DNA of 64,000 nt from Tretioscincus oriximinensis (Eukaryota > Chordata > Lepidosauria > Squamata > Gymnophthalmidae), in contig JAJVDF010000016.1 of the NCBI GenBank assembly GCA_022410635.1, positions 1,363,232 to 1,427,231 on the forward strand. The letters are read 5' to 3'. The notes under the pieces were generated by a model, which was not told the origin of the DNA, did no database searches, and saw only the letters and a list, made by a program, of their open reading frames with translations. Shown here piece after piece: positions 34,901-46,589 of the stretch; within the stretch, counting starts at the first letter, position 1; each line of letters opens with the position of its first letter. Position numbers and translations under genes: made by a program.

Positions 34901-37900
34901 TGTGTCTGTGCGTGCGTGGGAAAAAATATTAAAACTTTTTTCCACACACAAACTCCTNAATTTACTGAAGAATCGCACTGTATTTCTGTTTTTATGTCAC
35001 AAATTGTACAAAATTGGACCAGCAAAAGACTGGATCAGGCNACAGCCCATCAAGTCCAGCATTCTGTGTCACACAGAGGCCCACCAGATGCACCTGGGCA
35101 GTCCGAACAGAGGAAAGCAAAACATGCACCTGTTCATGACTCCCTGCAAATGGTATTTCAGAAGTCCTGCCTGTTGCTCCATCCGGGAGGCAACATCCAG
35201 ACAGCCATCCTAGTATCCATTTATACCCTTGGTGTCCATAAACCTGTCTAGTCCTGTCTTGAAACTATCCAAGCTGTTAGCTACCACTACCTCTTCAGGA
35301 AGTAAATTCCACAGGCTGATGACCCTCTAATTGTAACAAATTGCATCCATCTGCTTGGGTTCACGGGGTCATAGGAGCAGGTGTGTGTGTAAAACAAGAA
35401 TAAAACCACAAGGTGTTCTGTTTTTTCCATGGTCAGTTTTTAAGGAAAGTTGAAAATGGAAGCTGCAAGCTTGTTTCTTCTACACATCTCTCATTTAATA
35501 GCTTGTTCTTCTGCCCACAGCTCCTCCTTTTCCATTGCTGTAGACTTTCCTAGGTTCCTTTTTCCCCTTTCGACTTTTCCCATCTGACCCTGGATTACAG
35601 AAAAGCAACGGGAAGAGAAGGGGGTAAATGGGTAGGTTAAAAGGGACAAAACTGAAAGTGACAAGAAGAAAGGGAGCAAATGGGTAGAAAGAAAGGGACA
35701 AGACTGTTGCATCCAATCACAGATCACAGTGACTACAGTGGATTAAAAGGAAAATGTGCCAGAGTTCCGATATTGGGGGAAACAACTGTGAGGACAGAAA
35801 AATCCAATAGTGTTTGTTTATGTTTATGTGGGGACAATCAGAACACAAATCAGGTGCCTTTCTTTCTCAAATAAATTATAACCTGGCTGTTGGAATGAGC
35901 CCTGTAAATGTGCTCTGTTTTTTTCCTCAGCATTAAATTGCTATATTTCTGCAGTTTCTTACTGTAGTATAATTTGTATCCCAAATTAGTTTTAATGCTT
36001 GACCTGAACTGCCCCCCTGCTCCATTTTTGATGCAACATGAGAAGTTAAATAACTGTGTGATCTTTTTTAGTGTTTTTGTTACTCACTTGTTCTGCTTTT
36101 TCTTTCAGCTGTTAAACGTTTAATGAAAGAGGCTGCTGAACTGAAGGATCCGACAGATCACTATCATGCACAGCCATTAGAGGTCAGTCTGTATGTTTTG
36201 ACAAATAATAATGGAACTGCTTTGAACTTCAAAATATTTTTATGTTCACCAGGTGACCTTGACTGTTTTGCTTGTTTCCATTCTGTTTCCTGGAAGGAAA
36301 TCTTGAAGCAGCTTTCAAAAAACAAAATTATAATTTAAGCAATTTATCTTTCAATCCTTTATTTGAGACTTGCATTGTTTGCTATCATGTATTTCAATAC
36401 TACAGTTTTTCTTATTTTTTAAAAAAATCTAGCTTTAAAAATTACAATTTTCTGTGTGGTGCTTTATTTTTACTATAATATTTCAGAAATACTATGGAAC
36501 ATGTAGAAGTATCATATTTGAATTTACAGGATATTTTAAGTGTTGGTATTCTTTTGCAGATTCTTGCTGAGAAGCAGGAAGTTAAAATATTTTTCCCCAT
36601 AAATTTTACAGGCCTAGAAAAGACGTTCATGTCCCTCATCCTATAATTTCAGCAATAAATTATAGCAGCTTAATCTTATTACAGTAAATTTCTGGTGATG
36701 AGAAAATGAAAAAGTCCTCTTTTGTGAAGTTAATAAAATAAGCAGTCTTGCTTAGTTTTAAAATATTGTTTAAAAACACAAAAGATGGGCTATAGAAAGG
36801 CATAAGAACTCCCAAAGGGCGGTATGCATGAGGCAGGACATCTAAGCTTGATCTCCTGCCTTTTCCTTCTAGGCAGCCCTCCCATTGGTTCAGGGATTGG
36901 CAACCCCTTTTTCCAATTAAAAAAGCTGCCTGGAGCTTTCTGATTTGTTGGCAGCTCCTCTATGAAAGGAGATTTTAGAATTGATTTTATTCTCTGAGTG
37001 TTCGCCGAACCCCACGAACACAGTGGCTCAGATCCAAACAGCTTTTGCTTCCATTTTCCCACCCTTATGAGAACTCAGCCATACATTTATCTGTTTTCAT
37101 AGGACAATCTTTTTGAGTGGCATTTCACTGTCAGAGGTCCTCCAGATTCTGATTTTGATGGAGGGATTTATCATGGAAGAATAGTACTGCCACCAGAGTA
37201 TCCTATGAAGCCGCCAAGTATTATCCTTTTAACGGTAAGAATTTTTAGCAGATATATATATATATGAAAAAACTGTTCTTCCTTCCCTACTTTCAGATAT
37301 CATTGTTTTAATGTGTTAATTTGGCTTTTTTTTGGGTCACAATGAGATAGTTATAAAAATGAGTTAAAATAGATTGGCTGGGGAGGGGGGGAGACAATGT
37401 CTGTGTGGGGAGATGTTATTCCTTCAGCAACAATGAACAAATGTGTCTTCATCAGAAATCTAAACATGTACAATTAGGGTGCCTGATGCATCTTAAAGGA
37501 GCATCTATTCCATAACTTGTGGTCTACCACCAATTATGCCCTCTCTCATGCATGTGCACAATTTTAATTGCTATACACAACATTTGTATACAGCACTGTA
37601 CTTGATACCTCATCACCATATGCATAGTTTTGCATTTCTAATGCCAATCACACACCAGACAGATTTGTTCTAGGNACTTCACTCCAAACATCTGATGATG
37701 TAGGCTTGTCTACTAAAACTGATGCTATCAACTTTTTTCTTTCTGTTAGTCTCTGTTAGGTGCTATTAAAACACTTTTATATGCAAAGTAATTGTTACTG
37801 TATTTTTTGAAATTTCAGTTTTAAACTTTACACAAAAAGATATGGGGCTAATGAAGATAGTGAATGCAGGAAATCAAGTCCCAGTTCTTTGTTCAAGCAA

Positions 37901-40900
37901 TCACCCTGTAATTATTATTTGACATCCACTGCAGGCAATCAAATAGAACAAGTCATTTGTTGAATCCCCCACTCTTTGCTTATCGATTGCATTGAATTCC
38001 AAACTTCAAGGGGTGCTTGGTTTGAATTCTTCTTGGTTGATTATAAATCAGTTTCATATCAAAATGGTTTGACATATCCTTATATGATCAAAAAAAAATT
38101 CTAATTAAATAGATACAGTAGGTTTAGATAATAATGATTTAGTTTTAAAATAATGTTTTTTTCTTCTTTCTTTTCTCATATTTTTATTTCAGGCTAATGG
38201 TAGGTTTGAAGTGGGAAAGAAAATTTGCTTAAGTATCTCAGGACATCATCCAGAAACCTGGCAACCATCATGGAGCAGTAAGTATTAATCGTGTTTAGTA
38301 GTGAAGAGCTCTTGATATAGTTAAACTACAATTAATTGATTTTGGGTGTAGTTTTGTGATTGTTTTCTTTTTGTTATTAGAACACAAATAATTTGAATTT
38401 ACATTTCATAATTTGCTATGTGGTTTCGGGATGATTTTTTTATATTAATGTTATTGCTTTTCATTACTTCGGGATCTTCAAATAGGAAGTGATATAAAAA
38501 TATTTTACTAGGATTTGTTGACTTGCACGTTAACATATTTCTCCCCCCTTTTTGACTACAGTAAGAACTGCCTTACTTGCCATTATTGGATTTATGCCAA
38601 CAAAAGGGGAAGGAGCCATAGGTTCTCTTGACTACACTCCTGAGGAGAGAAGAACACTTGCAAAGAAGTGAGTACCTTCAAAAATCCTTCTGCTCCACAA
38701 CATTTTTAAAACTTATTAACTTTTTTCTTTTCTCAAACAAAATACATTATGTGATTGTTCTTAAAAATAGACTTAATGTTTTCATTGTTAACTACCTGTT
38801 AACTATGTTAACTACCTACTAATTTGGTACTAATTTGCGTCTTTCTGCTTTAGTTGTACTCTGACTACGGAGTTCTCTGTAGTTGCTCTCATGTATGTGG
38901 GCGCTCCCATCTCAGGCTCGNACTGAGCCATGACATTATGGGAGCCTCAGCCTACTAAGGATTAGGCATTCCTGGGCTGGGTGGCTGCGTGCATAACATT
39001 TTCTGCCAGTTTCTCCTGACCCCCGTTCTGCACACAGCTCTTTTCGAGCATTGCACACTCTAAACACCACGACCTCATTTTATTTTTTGCCAGGAAGGGA
39101 GGGGGACAAAAAGGACTGGATTTGATGGCGATTATGCAGACCCCATGTTGTCAGCAACTTCGCATAACAACACGTGAGCTCTCCCTTCTCCACTCCCAAG
39201 CACCATTGAGCTGCCTTCCTCCATTCCTGCAGCCCATGGAATTTGAGGATTTGGAAAAGTTTTTTGTTTTAGCCAGAGTGGTGTAGGCTCTACCCTTTCT
39301 TCTTCCTGGGTACCCTGCAAGCCCTCCCTGTATCTTGCCAAAGGGGTGACCAAGCCTGGCTGGTTTTTCCCCTCTCTTCCCTTTGGGCCTTATTTTAGGT
39401 TGTAAGGGGGTGAGAGGCAGGCGGGCATGAGAGGCGGGGGGCAGAGAAGGCGGCGGAATGGCAGAGCAGCATCCGAGCGCAAACAGTACGTGAGCCATCG
39501 ATCAGCTGCTGCCTCTCCACACTCCCTTGCCAGAAAAACTGGTTTTTCTAGCTTCCTCTGCAGCTATGGTGGGAGAGACTCAGCAGTCAACACCTGTGCT
39601 ATGCAGGCTCTTAACCTGGAGTAGAAATAGACAGGAAATTAAGCATCCACATCGGGTTCAATTGTATTAATCTAAAGTGCTTTCCAATCTGTGTTAAGGG
39701 GTTGTGCTGATGTAAGGAACGTGTTCAGTTGCTCAGACAGAAGTGCAGTTAGGTGTATTAAGTTTCCCTTACTAATAAAGTTCTCCTGTTTCTGTGGAAA
39801 CTCACAAAATATACTTTTTAAATAATTAAGTTCCTATATTTGTCTACATTTTGTGTATAAATTGTGCTGAAGATTTGTACCGCTAGCCTGTTAAAAAGTA
39901 GTAAATATGTATAAACTTCTACTAACGTCCAGATCTCAGGACTTCTACTGTGAAGGATGCGGGTCGTTTATGAAGGAAGCACTCCTACCATTAACATCTG
40001 GAAGTGCCTCAAGCCAGGCTGACAAAGAAGCTAAAGAACTTGCAAGGCAAATTAGTTTCAAGGTATTTTCCCTTTTCTGAATAATTCAGTAAGCAGGACC
40101 ATCTCAGAAACAGATAGAATGAATTGGCCCATGGCATAGTTTGACCTATTATTTAGTTTGTCTGGGGAATGAACAAAGAGGGATGTGAACTAAAGCCAAT
40201 TTCATCCTGGAATAAGCTGATCACCCCTGCTACTTCTGCCTCTGCCATGGAAACTAGACAGTATGGCAAACTGCAGGGCTGGGGTTAGTTCTTTGACACT
40301 ATCACTTCTTCGACACTGACACTTGTTTAGGCTACAGTCTTTTTTCAGTACCAGGGCCTTTTCCATAGGGCTCTGACTTCAACTCCTCTGTGAACCAATA
40401 TAGGAAATAAAATTGCAGGCCCCATGGCACACAAAGCATTTCATTACAACCAACATGAATCATCGGGCTGTTTTTTAGCACTCTTAACTAGGTTAATGAT
40501 TTAAAATTACTTGAATTAACAATAAAGGTTAGTCTGTGTCCAATATTATATTATAAAAAAATAAAATATGTGTTCAGGATATGATTTCCCCCCTCTTAAT
40601 TCTATGTATTTTAGAAAAATTCCCACTCCTTATTAGTATTCAGTTTTTTCTTTTCTTAAAATATTTTTTTATCGATCAAAAATTCCTACATCCTATTATA
40701 ACAAATTTTAATTTTTCAATTTCCTATATGCCAGATTACAGTGCTGACTTCCCATCCGATGCTCCCATTTGTTATCTTTTCCTCTATTTAAGGCTGAAGT
40801 TAATTCAAGTAGGAAATCTGCCGCTGATCCTGCAGATTTGACAGAATTTAACCCATTGACATGTTCTCCTGAACACCAACAAGAAAATTCAGGTCCAGCA

Positions 40901-43900
40901 TTCCAGGATGCAACCACCAATGAAGTAGTAAGTATTTGATAAATCTGAGAAACAGGAATAAATCCTGGGGTGTATTAAGAGGAGCATAGAATCTCAATCA
41001 CATGAAGTAATTATTACTGTTTCAAGTACTTTGATAAGACCACACTTGGAATACTGTGATCGGTTCTGGGGGGCCCAATTTAAAAAAGGACATTGATAAA
41101 CTAGAGCAAGTTCAAAAGAGAGCTACAAGGATGGTGTGTGGTCTGGAAACCATGTCCTTTGACGAACAGTTAGAGGATCTAGAGATCTTTAGTCTGCAAA
41201 GAAGAAGACTGAGCGGAAATTTGATAACTGTCTACAAATATCTAAAGGGCTGACACAGAGCAGAGGGATCAGCATTGTTCTCATTGGCACATGGAAGGAC
41301 TAGAAACAATGGGATGAAACTGCAAGGGAATAGATTTAACTAAGGCTGATAAACCTGTGGAATAGGTTGCCACAGGAGTTGGTGAGTTTGCCTTTGCTGG
41401 AAGTCTTCAAACAGAGGCTGGACAGTCATCTGTCTGGGATGGTTTAATGAATCCTGCATTGAGCAGGGGTTGGTCCCGATGACCCTGGAGGTCCCTTCCA
41501 ACTCTATGATTATATTAATTGATTTTTTTTCTTTCTCCAAGTTTTTTTAATATCTTGTTTGAATTTAAAATGTTGTTTTCCTAGCGTTATTTTACTTATC
41601 ATGGGACTTTCATGATAAGTAAAACTGTTTTAAAACTATGTTGGCTGTCTCCAGACGCTGCGTAAAAATCCCATTATTTGGCAATACCACTTCAGAATAA
41701 TTATTCATGCCTAGATAGCTGGGCAAAAGGGCAGAAGTGAACGGTCAATGCCATATGTACCTAGGCAGTTGCCGTTTGAGGGCTTTGCATATCCATGCTG
41801 GACATTTTTAAGATTTTTTCTCCATTATATCAATTTTGAATATTGCTTCTGTATCTATGTGGGGTTATTCCCAGATTTTACACCCTTCCTGGATGCAGGA
41901 ATTGTGTTTCATTTTTCATTACCCTTTCCTCATCATTAGTTCTTTTTCATCATCTATTTAGAGTCAGTCGTTCTCTTTATTTTATTTTTATTTTTTAAAT
42001 ATCAGAGCTAAGTGTCCTCTTATCTCCATCTTTTTAAAAAGTAAACAGGGTTTGCATTGCAATATGAATTCTCCCCCAAAGTCACACTTGATTTCAGCCA
42101 TAAGCTTCAGAGATTTTTGTAAATCAAAACAAATAAAAGGCCTGCTAGTTAATGATCTGCAGCTTTTATTCTACTAAATATATTTATCTTGTCCCATTTT
42201 GCTCATAATCTCTGAAGTAAATTTAACTACATAAAGCATAGCATTAATGCGGACCATTTTGAATAACTGTTTAATTATGACAAATTAATATGCCTAAGAA
42301 GAGTGCTTATGTAACTCAACCACATTGGAAGTAGCCGAGGCCCGGAATAGCTTGGTCTCCCGTAGAAGCAATCTAAATTCACTGATAAATTGTAGACAAA
42401 TCCTTGTTAAGCTCTCTGTGCAGGGTGTTTTTTCTTTCGTTTTGGTTGCTAGGACTGCAGATTGGTTAAAAAAACTAATGTCAGACCATCTGTTGCTTGA
42501 TGAAAAGTATTTTCTGGCTATTTAGNAATACAGACTTGCTAATATTACACAGATTTTCACAGTGTTACTTTTGCATATATGCATATAAATTCTTTGTAAC
42601 CTATGCTTTTTTCTTCCTACTGTTTTTATTGAACTTTGTGTGTGTGTATTTCTGTATGTAAATAGTCAGTAAAGTCACCCTAAATAATCCTTTTGTGTTA
42701 TACTGAGGAAAAAAAGCAATTGGATTAATTTCATTTTAGATGATATTGTTTCCTCTAGCAGGTACTTCATTACTCAATATACACAAACAAAGAAGGGGTT
42801 GTTTCTTAGGTTTGACAGAAAATTATGTACAATTAGCTAATGAACATTTTAAGGCAGTTTCATCAATCTGGATTCATCCAGTCATATGACTGGGTTTCTG
42901 CACCAAACATCCTTCATCACGGACAAACTTGGGGGTTTTCAGGCAAGAATATATTTAATTGCCATTTTTCTTCTGATACCAGTTTGTTTGGTGAATTTAA
43001 AAGCTTTTTAAAAGTATTTTTAACATCTTTTACTTAAAAGAAAATTTAGATCATTTCTGTTTGGAAAGTAATTTTGTGGAAATGCTTTTGGTTTGTATTT
43101 TCTAAACAGAATAATATTTTTTTCTTCTCTTCATGAGCAGAAGTTTGAACTGGCAGGCTTCCATTCCATTACAAACAACACACAATGGAAATACCGTTTT
43201 TATCTAAATTTTCACTTTTGCATTTCATGAGACAAAGCAGTTTAGTGAACAAATCATACAACCTTCATTAATCAGTCCTTTAAAATGGCAGAACTTTGAC
43301 TGCTGATCCCCTTTTTATTTTATTTATTTAAAATTATTTATATTTTGCCCTTCACTGTTGGTCCTGCTGTGAGACTGTATTCCCTTTAAAGTCCCACATA
43401 AATAGTGCAAATCTGAGGCATGTTTAGCATATATTTAAAGAGTGCAAATCTGAGGCATATTTAGCATATATTGAAGAAGGTGTAAAATCAGATGTGAAAT
43501 CAAACTCCAAATACTTTGGACCTTTCAACATCACTTCCAAAGTACCTCCATCCACTTACTCCCCACATTGAGCTTGAAAAGCAGTATAATTTTGTCTTTC
43601 ATCTTTAATTCAGTCTGTTAAATTAATTAGCCTCTTTTTTCTTTTTGTAGTCTGAAAATCAGACAAATTCAGTCACCTCAAATCAAGAAGAACAGACCCA
43701 GTCTGGATCAAATAATACCCCCACGGGCCTTCGCCAGCGGAACAACCAGCAAAGCAGGCCTCCAACGTCAACTAATTTCAATCAGGTCCAGCAACCAAGA
43801 GTAAATACAAGCCACATGGGGTCCAATGTTCTAATTCTTCTGCTTGTTTTAGCACTGGCAGCTCTTATATTTAGGCGCATATATCTAGCCAATGAGTATA

Positions 43901-43914
43901 TATTTGAATTATGA
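28425..43914 (+). CDS. UBE2J1: UBE2J1, ER ubiquitin-conjugating enzyme E2 J1 (complete, 8 coding exons)
   Basis: UBE2J1 (Ubc6e) is a tail-anchored E2 of the ER membrane that passes ubiquitin to substrates during ER-associated degradation, working with E3s such as HRD1. Coding exons 28425-28455, 36109-36182, 37103-37234, 38193-38277, 38562-38667, 39933-40062, 40793-40927 and 43651-43914 join in frame. They encode 318 aa, the same length as the human protein. The start has a strong context (gccgccATGg). The UBC fold spans about residues 10-165, and catalytic Cys91 sits in GKKICLSISGHHPETWQPSW. A low-complexity N/Q/S/P-rich linker follows, then a C-terminal transmembrane segment at about 289-305 (NVLILLLVLALAALIF), a basic flank RRIY and a short lumenal tail. 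All splice sites are GT-AG. It is oriented head to tail with RRAGD and GABRR2. Confidence 0.97.
29205..29325. repeat. Dispersed satellite-like repeat
   Basis: gtagcctatagtggtatgc, gtctctattccaagatgtat and cccaaaataaagcctaatg mirror the order of the 78-bp unit words. Confidence 0.4.
29449..29691 (-). mobile_element. CR1 LINE 3' end
   Basis: It begins with three head-to-tail taagaaca units, the octamer tail that ends CR1 copies, then gagccatactggatcaggcc and the same 3' UTR as the longer copy at 55559. It is 5'-truncated. Confidence 0.85.
31046..31127. mobile_element. Palindromic Tc1/mariner-type MITE (copy 2)
   Basis: Arms tactgctcaaaacaattaag and its reverse complement with a short centre. 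It is the same element as 8832-8913, with better-preserved arms (gggaacactt / aagtgttccc). Confidence 0.82.
35025..35335 (-). mobile_element. CR1 LINE 3' fragment
   Basis: Nearly collinear with 55580-55885: tggatcaggcnacagccc, gaggcccaccagatgcacct, then tgtcttgaaactatccaagc and gtaaattccacaggctgatg. It lacks the octamer tail. Confidence 0.85.
36109..36182 (+). CDS. UBE2J1: UBE2J1 exon 2
   Basis: Acceptor tttcag and donor gtcagt. It encodes AVKRLMKEAAELKDPTDHYH then AQPLE, the N-terminal helix of the UBC fold. Confidence 0.96.
36183..37102. other. UBE2J1 intron 2
   Basis: AT-rich intron; no repeat family or exon recognised. Confidence 0.6.
37103..37234 (+). CDS. UBE2J1: UBE2J1 exon 3
   Basis: Acceptor catag and donor gtaaga; exactly 44 codons. 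It encodes DNLFEWHFTVRGPPDSDFDG, GIYHGRIVLPPEYPMKPPSI and ILLT, the central E2 beta-sheet with the PxYPxxPP-type loop. Confidence 0.96.
37235..38192. other. UBE2J1 intron 3
   Basis: A short (TA)n tract follows exon 3. A decayed hammerhead-like unit lies at 37690-37772. Nothing else is recognised. Confidence 0.6.
37690..37772 (+). mobile_element. Decayed relative of the 121-bp hammerhead-like unit
   Basis: CTGATGA (37692-37698) is intact, followed by GTAGgcttgtCTAC, then TAAA in place of GAAA, actgatgc and later gttagtctctgttaggtgct. The word order matches the unit at 22390. Confidence 0.5.
38193..38277 (+). CDS. UBE2J1: UBE2J1 exon 4 (catalytic Cys91)
   Basis: Acceptor ttcag and donor gtaagt. 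It encodes ANGRFEVGKKICLSISGHHP followed by ETWQPSWS. The cysteine in KKICLSIS is residue 91, the ubiquitin-thioester site. It lacks the classical upstream HPN, which is normal for the UBC6 family. Confidence 0.96.
38562..38667 (+). CDS. UBE2J1: UBE2J1 exon 5
   Basis: Acceptor ctacag and donor gtgagt. It encodes IRTALLAIIGFMPTKGEGAI followed by GSLDYTPEERRTLAK, the C-terminal helices of the E2 core. Split codons match exons 4 and 6. Confidence 0.96.
38668..39932. other. UBE2J1 intron 5
   Basis: The intron has a GC-richer block at about 38850-39600 with a cggggggcag-type G-rich patch and one N. It looks like an old insertion but was not classified; no conserved coding sequence is seen. Confidence 0.5.
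39933..40062 (+). CDS. UBE2J1: UBE2J1 exon 6
   Basis: Acceptor tccag and donor gtattt. It encodes the SQDFYCEGCGSFMKEALLPL stretch, then a serine-rich segment and DKEAKELARQISFK. It includes the two cysteines of CEGCG. Confidence 0.95.
40063..40792. other. UBE2J1 intron 6
   Basis: AT-rich; no element recognised. Confidence 0.6.
40793..40927 (+). CDS. UBE2J1: UBE2J1 exon 7 (disordered linker)
   Basis: Acceptor tttaag and donor gtaagt; exactly 45 codons beginning AEVNSSRKSA and ending ATTNEV. The sequence is low-complexity and diverges from mammalian UBE2J1, as expected for the cytosolic linker. The exon is placed by frame, splice sites and total length rather than by strong similarity. Confidence 0.88.
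40955..41512 (+). mobile_element. CR1 LINE 3' end (sense orientation)
   Basis: Contains the CR1 ORF2 C-terminal signature KLEQVQKRATRMVCGLE, the LQRRRLSGNLITVYKYLKG stretch and the 3' UTR ending ccttccaactctatgatta. It lies in UBE2J1 intron 7 and is a different, older CR1 subfamily from the copy at 55559. Confidence 0.88.
41513..43650. other. Remainder of UBE2J1 intron 7
   Basis: AT-rich. It includes a small hairpin at 41587-41626 (acttatcatg / catgataagt) and a 40-bp-scale tandem duplication at 43408-43482. No exon is seen. Confidence 0.5.
43408..43482. repeat. Short tandem duplication
   Basis: agtgcaaatctgaggcat followed by gtttagcatatatt is repeated with few changes about 37 bp later. 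Confidence 0.8.
43651..43914 (+). CDS. UBE2J1: UBE2J1 exon 8 (linker, tail anchor, stop)
   Basis: Acceptor ttgtag; 87 codons plus TGA. It begins with an N/Q/S-rich linker including GLRQRNNQQSRPPTS, then the hydrophobic anchor VLILLLVLALAALIF, then RRIYLANEYIFEL at the C terminus. The RRIYLANEYIF ending is diagnostic of UBE2J1. Confidence 0.96.
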   Translation, partial: SENQTNSVTSNQEEQTQSGSNNTPTGLRQRNNQQSRPPTSTNFNQVQQPRVNTSHMGSNVLILLLVLALAALIFRRIYLANEYIFEL

Positions 43915-45357
43915 ATTTCTGCAATTCTTAAAAGCAGAAACATAAATGCTTTATTAAATTGTTTCACATTGGGATTTGCCATGAAAATGGTTCACATAAA
44001 ATTACTTTTTGTATTTAGTCATTTTAAGTCTGAATTTAATGTACAGTATGGTACATTAATGTCTACAAGAATTGTACACTTTGTACTGATATGGATAGGA
44101 GTCATTAATGATCCCTACAAACTGATTTCGGTAGTTTGGAGAAAATGTTTCTGCTTTAGCAGGCTATTTCCAAAGCGAACTGAACAAATCTGAACAAATC
44201 ACTTCTTTAAGTTTTGGCAGAACATTTTTAACTGACAGACATAAAATTTGTTATAAGCTGTAGGGAACTGAATAATTATTCCTAATGGGATAACTATAAA
44301 AACCTCCCTACCAGAAAGCTTCTTAAACTGAAATATTTGCATAGCAAATGTTATTAAATTGAGCAGTAAAGAGAAGTTACTATTTTTTAAGTAGATTTAT
44401 TTCTTACACAACAAATTCAGGAAAAAAAACCTTGTGTGGACTTTATTCCAAATAAAAGAAGGGGACCAGAATATCGAAGTCTTTGCTTTTTAATTCCAGT
44501 TATTTGGAAGTAAGGATAATTTTTTCTGAAATTTGAATGTCATTTTTAGTATTCAGTTCTGTATATTTTGCTTTTTAAGACACTTGGGATTCTGGAAATA
44601 GTTACTTGGCCTGAGCTTATAAAACAGTGAACTGAGTATTTCATGCGCCCATTGATATAATATGTATGTATATTAAAAACATTTTCAAAACACAGAAACA
44701 ATGGTGGTTATGTATAGTGCATTAAATCTACCCACTACCAAAGAGATGGACAGAATTTCACATGAATTTGTTTTGGTTATTTACAAATGGTATTTTTAAT
44801 CTCTACGGTCCTGTTCTCACTAGGTGAAAAAACAAGTGCTAAAAAGGTGTCATTCAGCACTGGCCACACTCATTTTCTGTTTATTGCAAATGGAAAAGGA
44901 GTGGCCATGCGTCAATCGGACATCAAGACAGGGTTTGAGGGGTGTTCACTCAAAGACCCATAGCAAATGCTGAGAAATGCAGTTCGCATTTACACTGNCT
45001 ACAGTTTCCTGGAAGTGAAAGCCTGTCTGTGCAGTCGCCCTGCTGCAGATCGGGGCATATTACTGGACAGGAGAGGAAGCTTCCCCCTGGTCAAGGGCAT
45101 TCAACCTTGTCCAGAGGGAGGAACTGTGGGGGAGCTCTTACCAGGCTCTGATCCTCTCAGTCTACTTTAATCCTTTCATGGGATAGGATCTGCAGTTGGA
45201 TGAGATGGTTGAGACTGTGGAAGTGGCTCTAGAGGGTTCTAGACTCCCAGGAAGCCTGTGGCACACCCAAACATCAGACAGCCCTGTAGGCCATAGAGAT
45301 CCCTGGGAACGCCTCCTGTTGCTACTGTCAAAAGCAGTAGTAGCAATGGGAAGAGAT

Positions 45358-45422
45358 GGGGATATTCTGGGCTCCAGAAAGCCCATGAGGTGCTATGGGC
45401 TTTCTGGAGCCCAGAATACCCC
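45358..45422. repeat. Near-perfect inverted repeat (hairpin)
   Basis: Arm gatattctgggctccagaaa plus gcccat is mirrored after a loop of about 7 nt by atgggctttctggagcccag plus aatac. It sits in a GC-richer block (44800-45500) that is probably an unclassified MITE. Confidence 0.8.
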
Positions 45423-46084
45423 CATCCAGAACCCTTCCCCCCACATTTTTTGTGCAAGTGTAAACCTGTGCAAAAGGAGCCCTTTAAAAGAAGCCTCCAT
45501 TCCTTTCTGATGCTCAACAAATCCATTTTAAAGAACTGTCACATTCAACTTACTAACTCCATTAGAACCACAACACACTGAAATGCAAAACATCTAGTGA
45601 GTATATATCTAAATCTATACACAGATGATTGCTGATGATTACAGCATAAATTTAAATGCATTGGTGTCAGAAAGGAAAATGGATGCGAAGTAAATAAGTG
45701 ATTTTAGACATGAATTAGAAGTAACAATTGAACCACCAGTGGTAAGACTCATGTAACAAACTCACTGAAAATTCTGTGGATGATATAATTCATATTCCAT
45801 GGAAATTTAGATAGCACAATAATAATTGATACTGAAACTTTGTTTATTGCATAGACGTTTCCATTTTAGTTCTACGGTAAAGGTAAGCATCAGTCACCAA
45901 ACATTAGCACAGTTAGATATAAATAAAGTGCATTTCATCTTCTGCAGATTGCTGCCAAAATAAGTCAAAATTTAAATAGAAAATAATTGACCTAGCCATT
46001 TTTCCCAGTCAAGATTTAGGAAAATCCTGAAAACAAAAATGGATAGTGCTCACTGAATGTTCAATGAGGCATACACCCATGCCA

Positions 46085-46200
46085 TAAATTTATTTATATA
46101 TTTATTTATTTATTTATTTATCTATCCCATCCTATATCCAATGGTCTCAGGGTGGTAACAATACAGTAAAAACAGATTACAAAAGTAGCCATATTAAAAA
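46085..46200 (-). repeat. LINE/SINE tail-like repeat with (TTTA)n
   Basis: A (tttattta)n tract followed by tatcccatcctatatccaat and ggtctcagggtggtaacaat. A relative lies at about 60900-60965 (atctcaccctatacccaaag, atctcaggatgg). Confidence 0.5.
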
Positions 46201-46589
46201 CAGCAACAGTGCCTGAAAGTGGGGAGGGGGACACACATCTAAAATGAAGTTCTTTCATGAACTTCGTGTCTTAGCAAAGGTTTGATTCTGCTGAAATGGC
46301 ATAAATAAATATGCAAATTTTAAGGAGGGGAGTAACCCCCCCCTGTGGCTTCCATTTATAGAAGCACCCAGTGCAAATTCGCAAATCAATGTGGGTACAT
46401 AATACTTGTGGTTTATAGACTGAATGAGTTTTACGGAGCATCTGCACATGTGAGATAGTTGGGCTTGTTTCTTAGTTATATTTTTATTGGTGTTTTAATG
46501 CTTCATGTGGTATGATACTTTTATGTAATGGAACGATTAAAAATCTTGTATTAATACTGTAAATAAAGCAATTCATAGAAGGCATACAG

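Larger units (their letters stand above)
28456..36108. other. UBE2J1 intron 1 (7.7 kb)
   Basis: Begins in the CpG island, then is AT-rich. It holds CR1 tails at 29449 and 35025, a palindromic MITE at 31046 and a satellite-like stretch at 29205-29325. No coding exon is seen in 29750-31000, 31150-34980 or 35340-36090. Confidence 0.6.
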
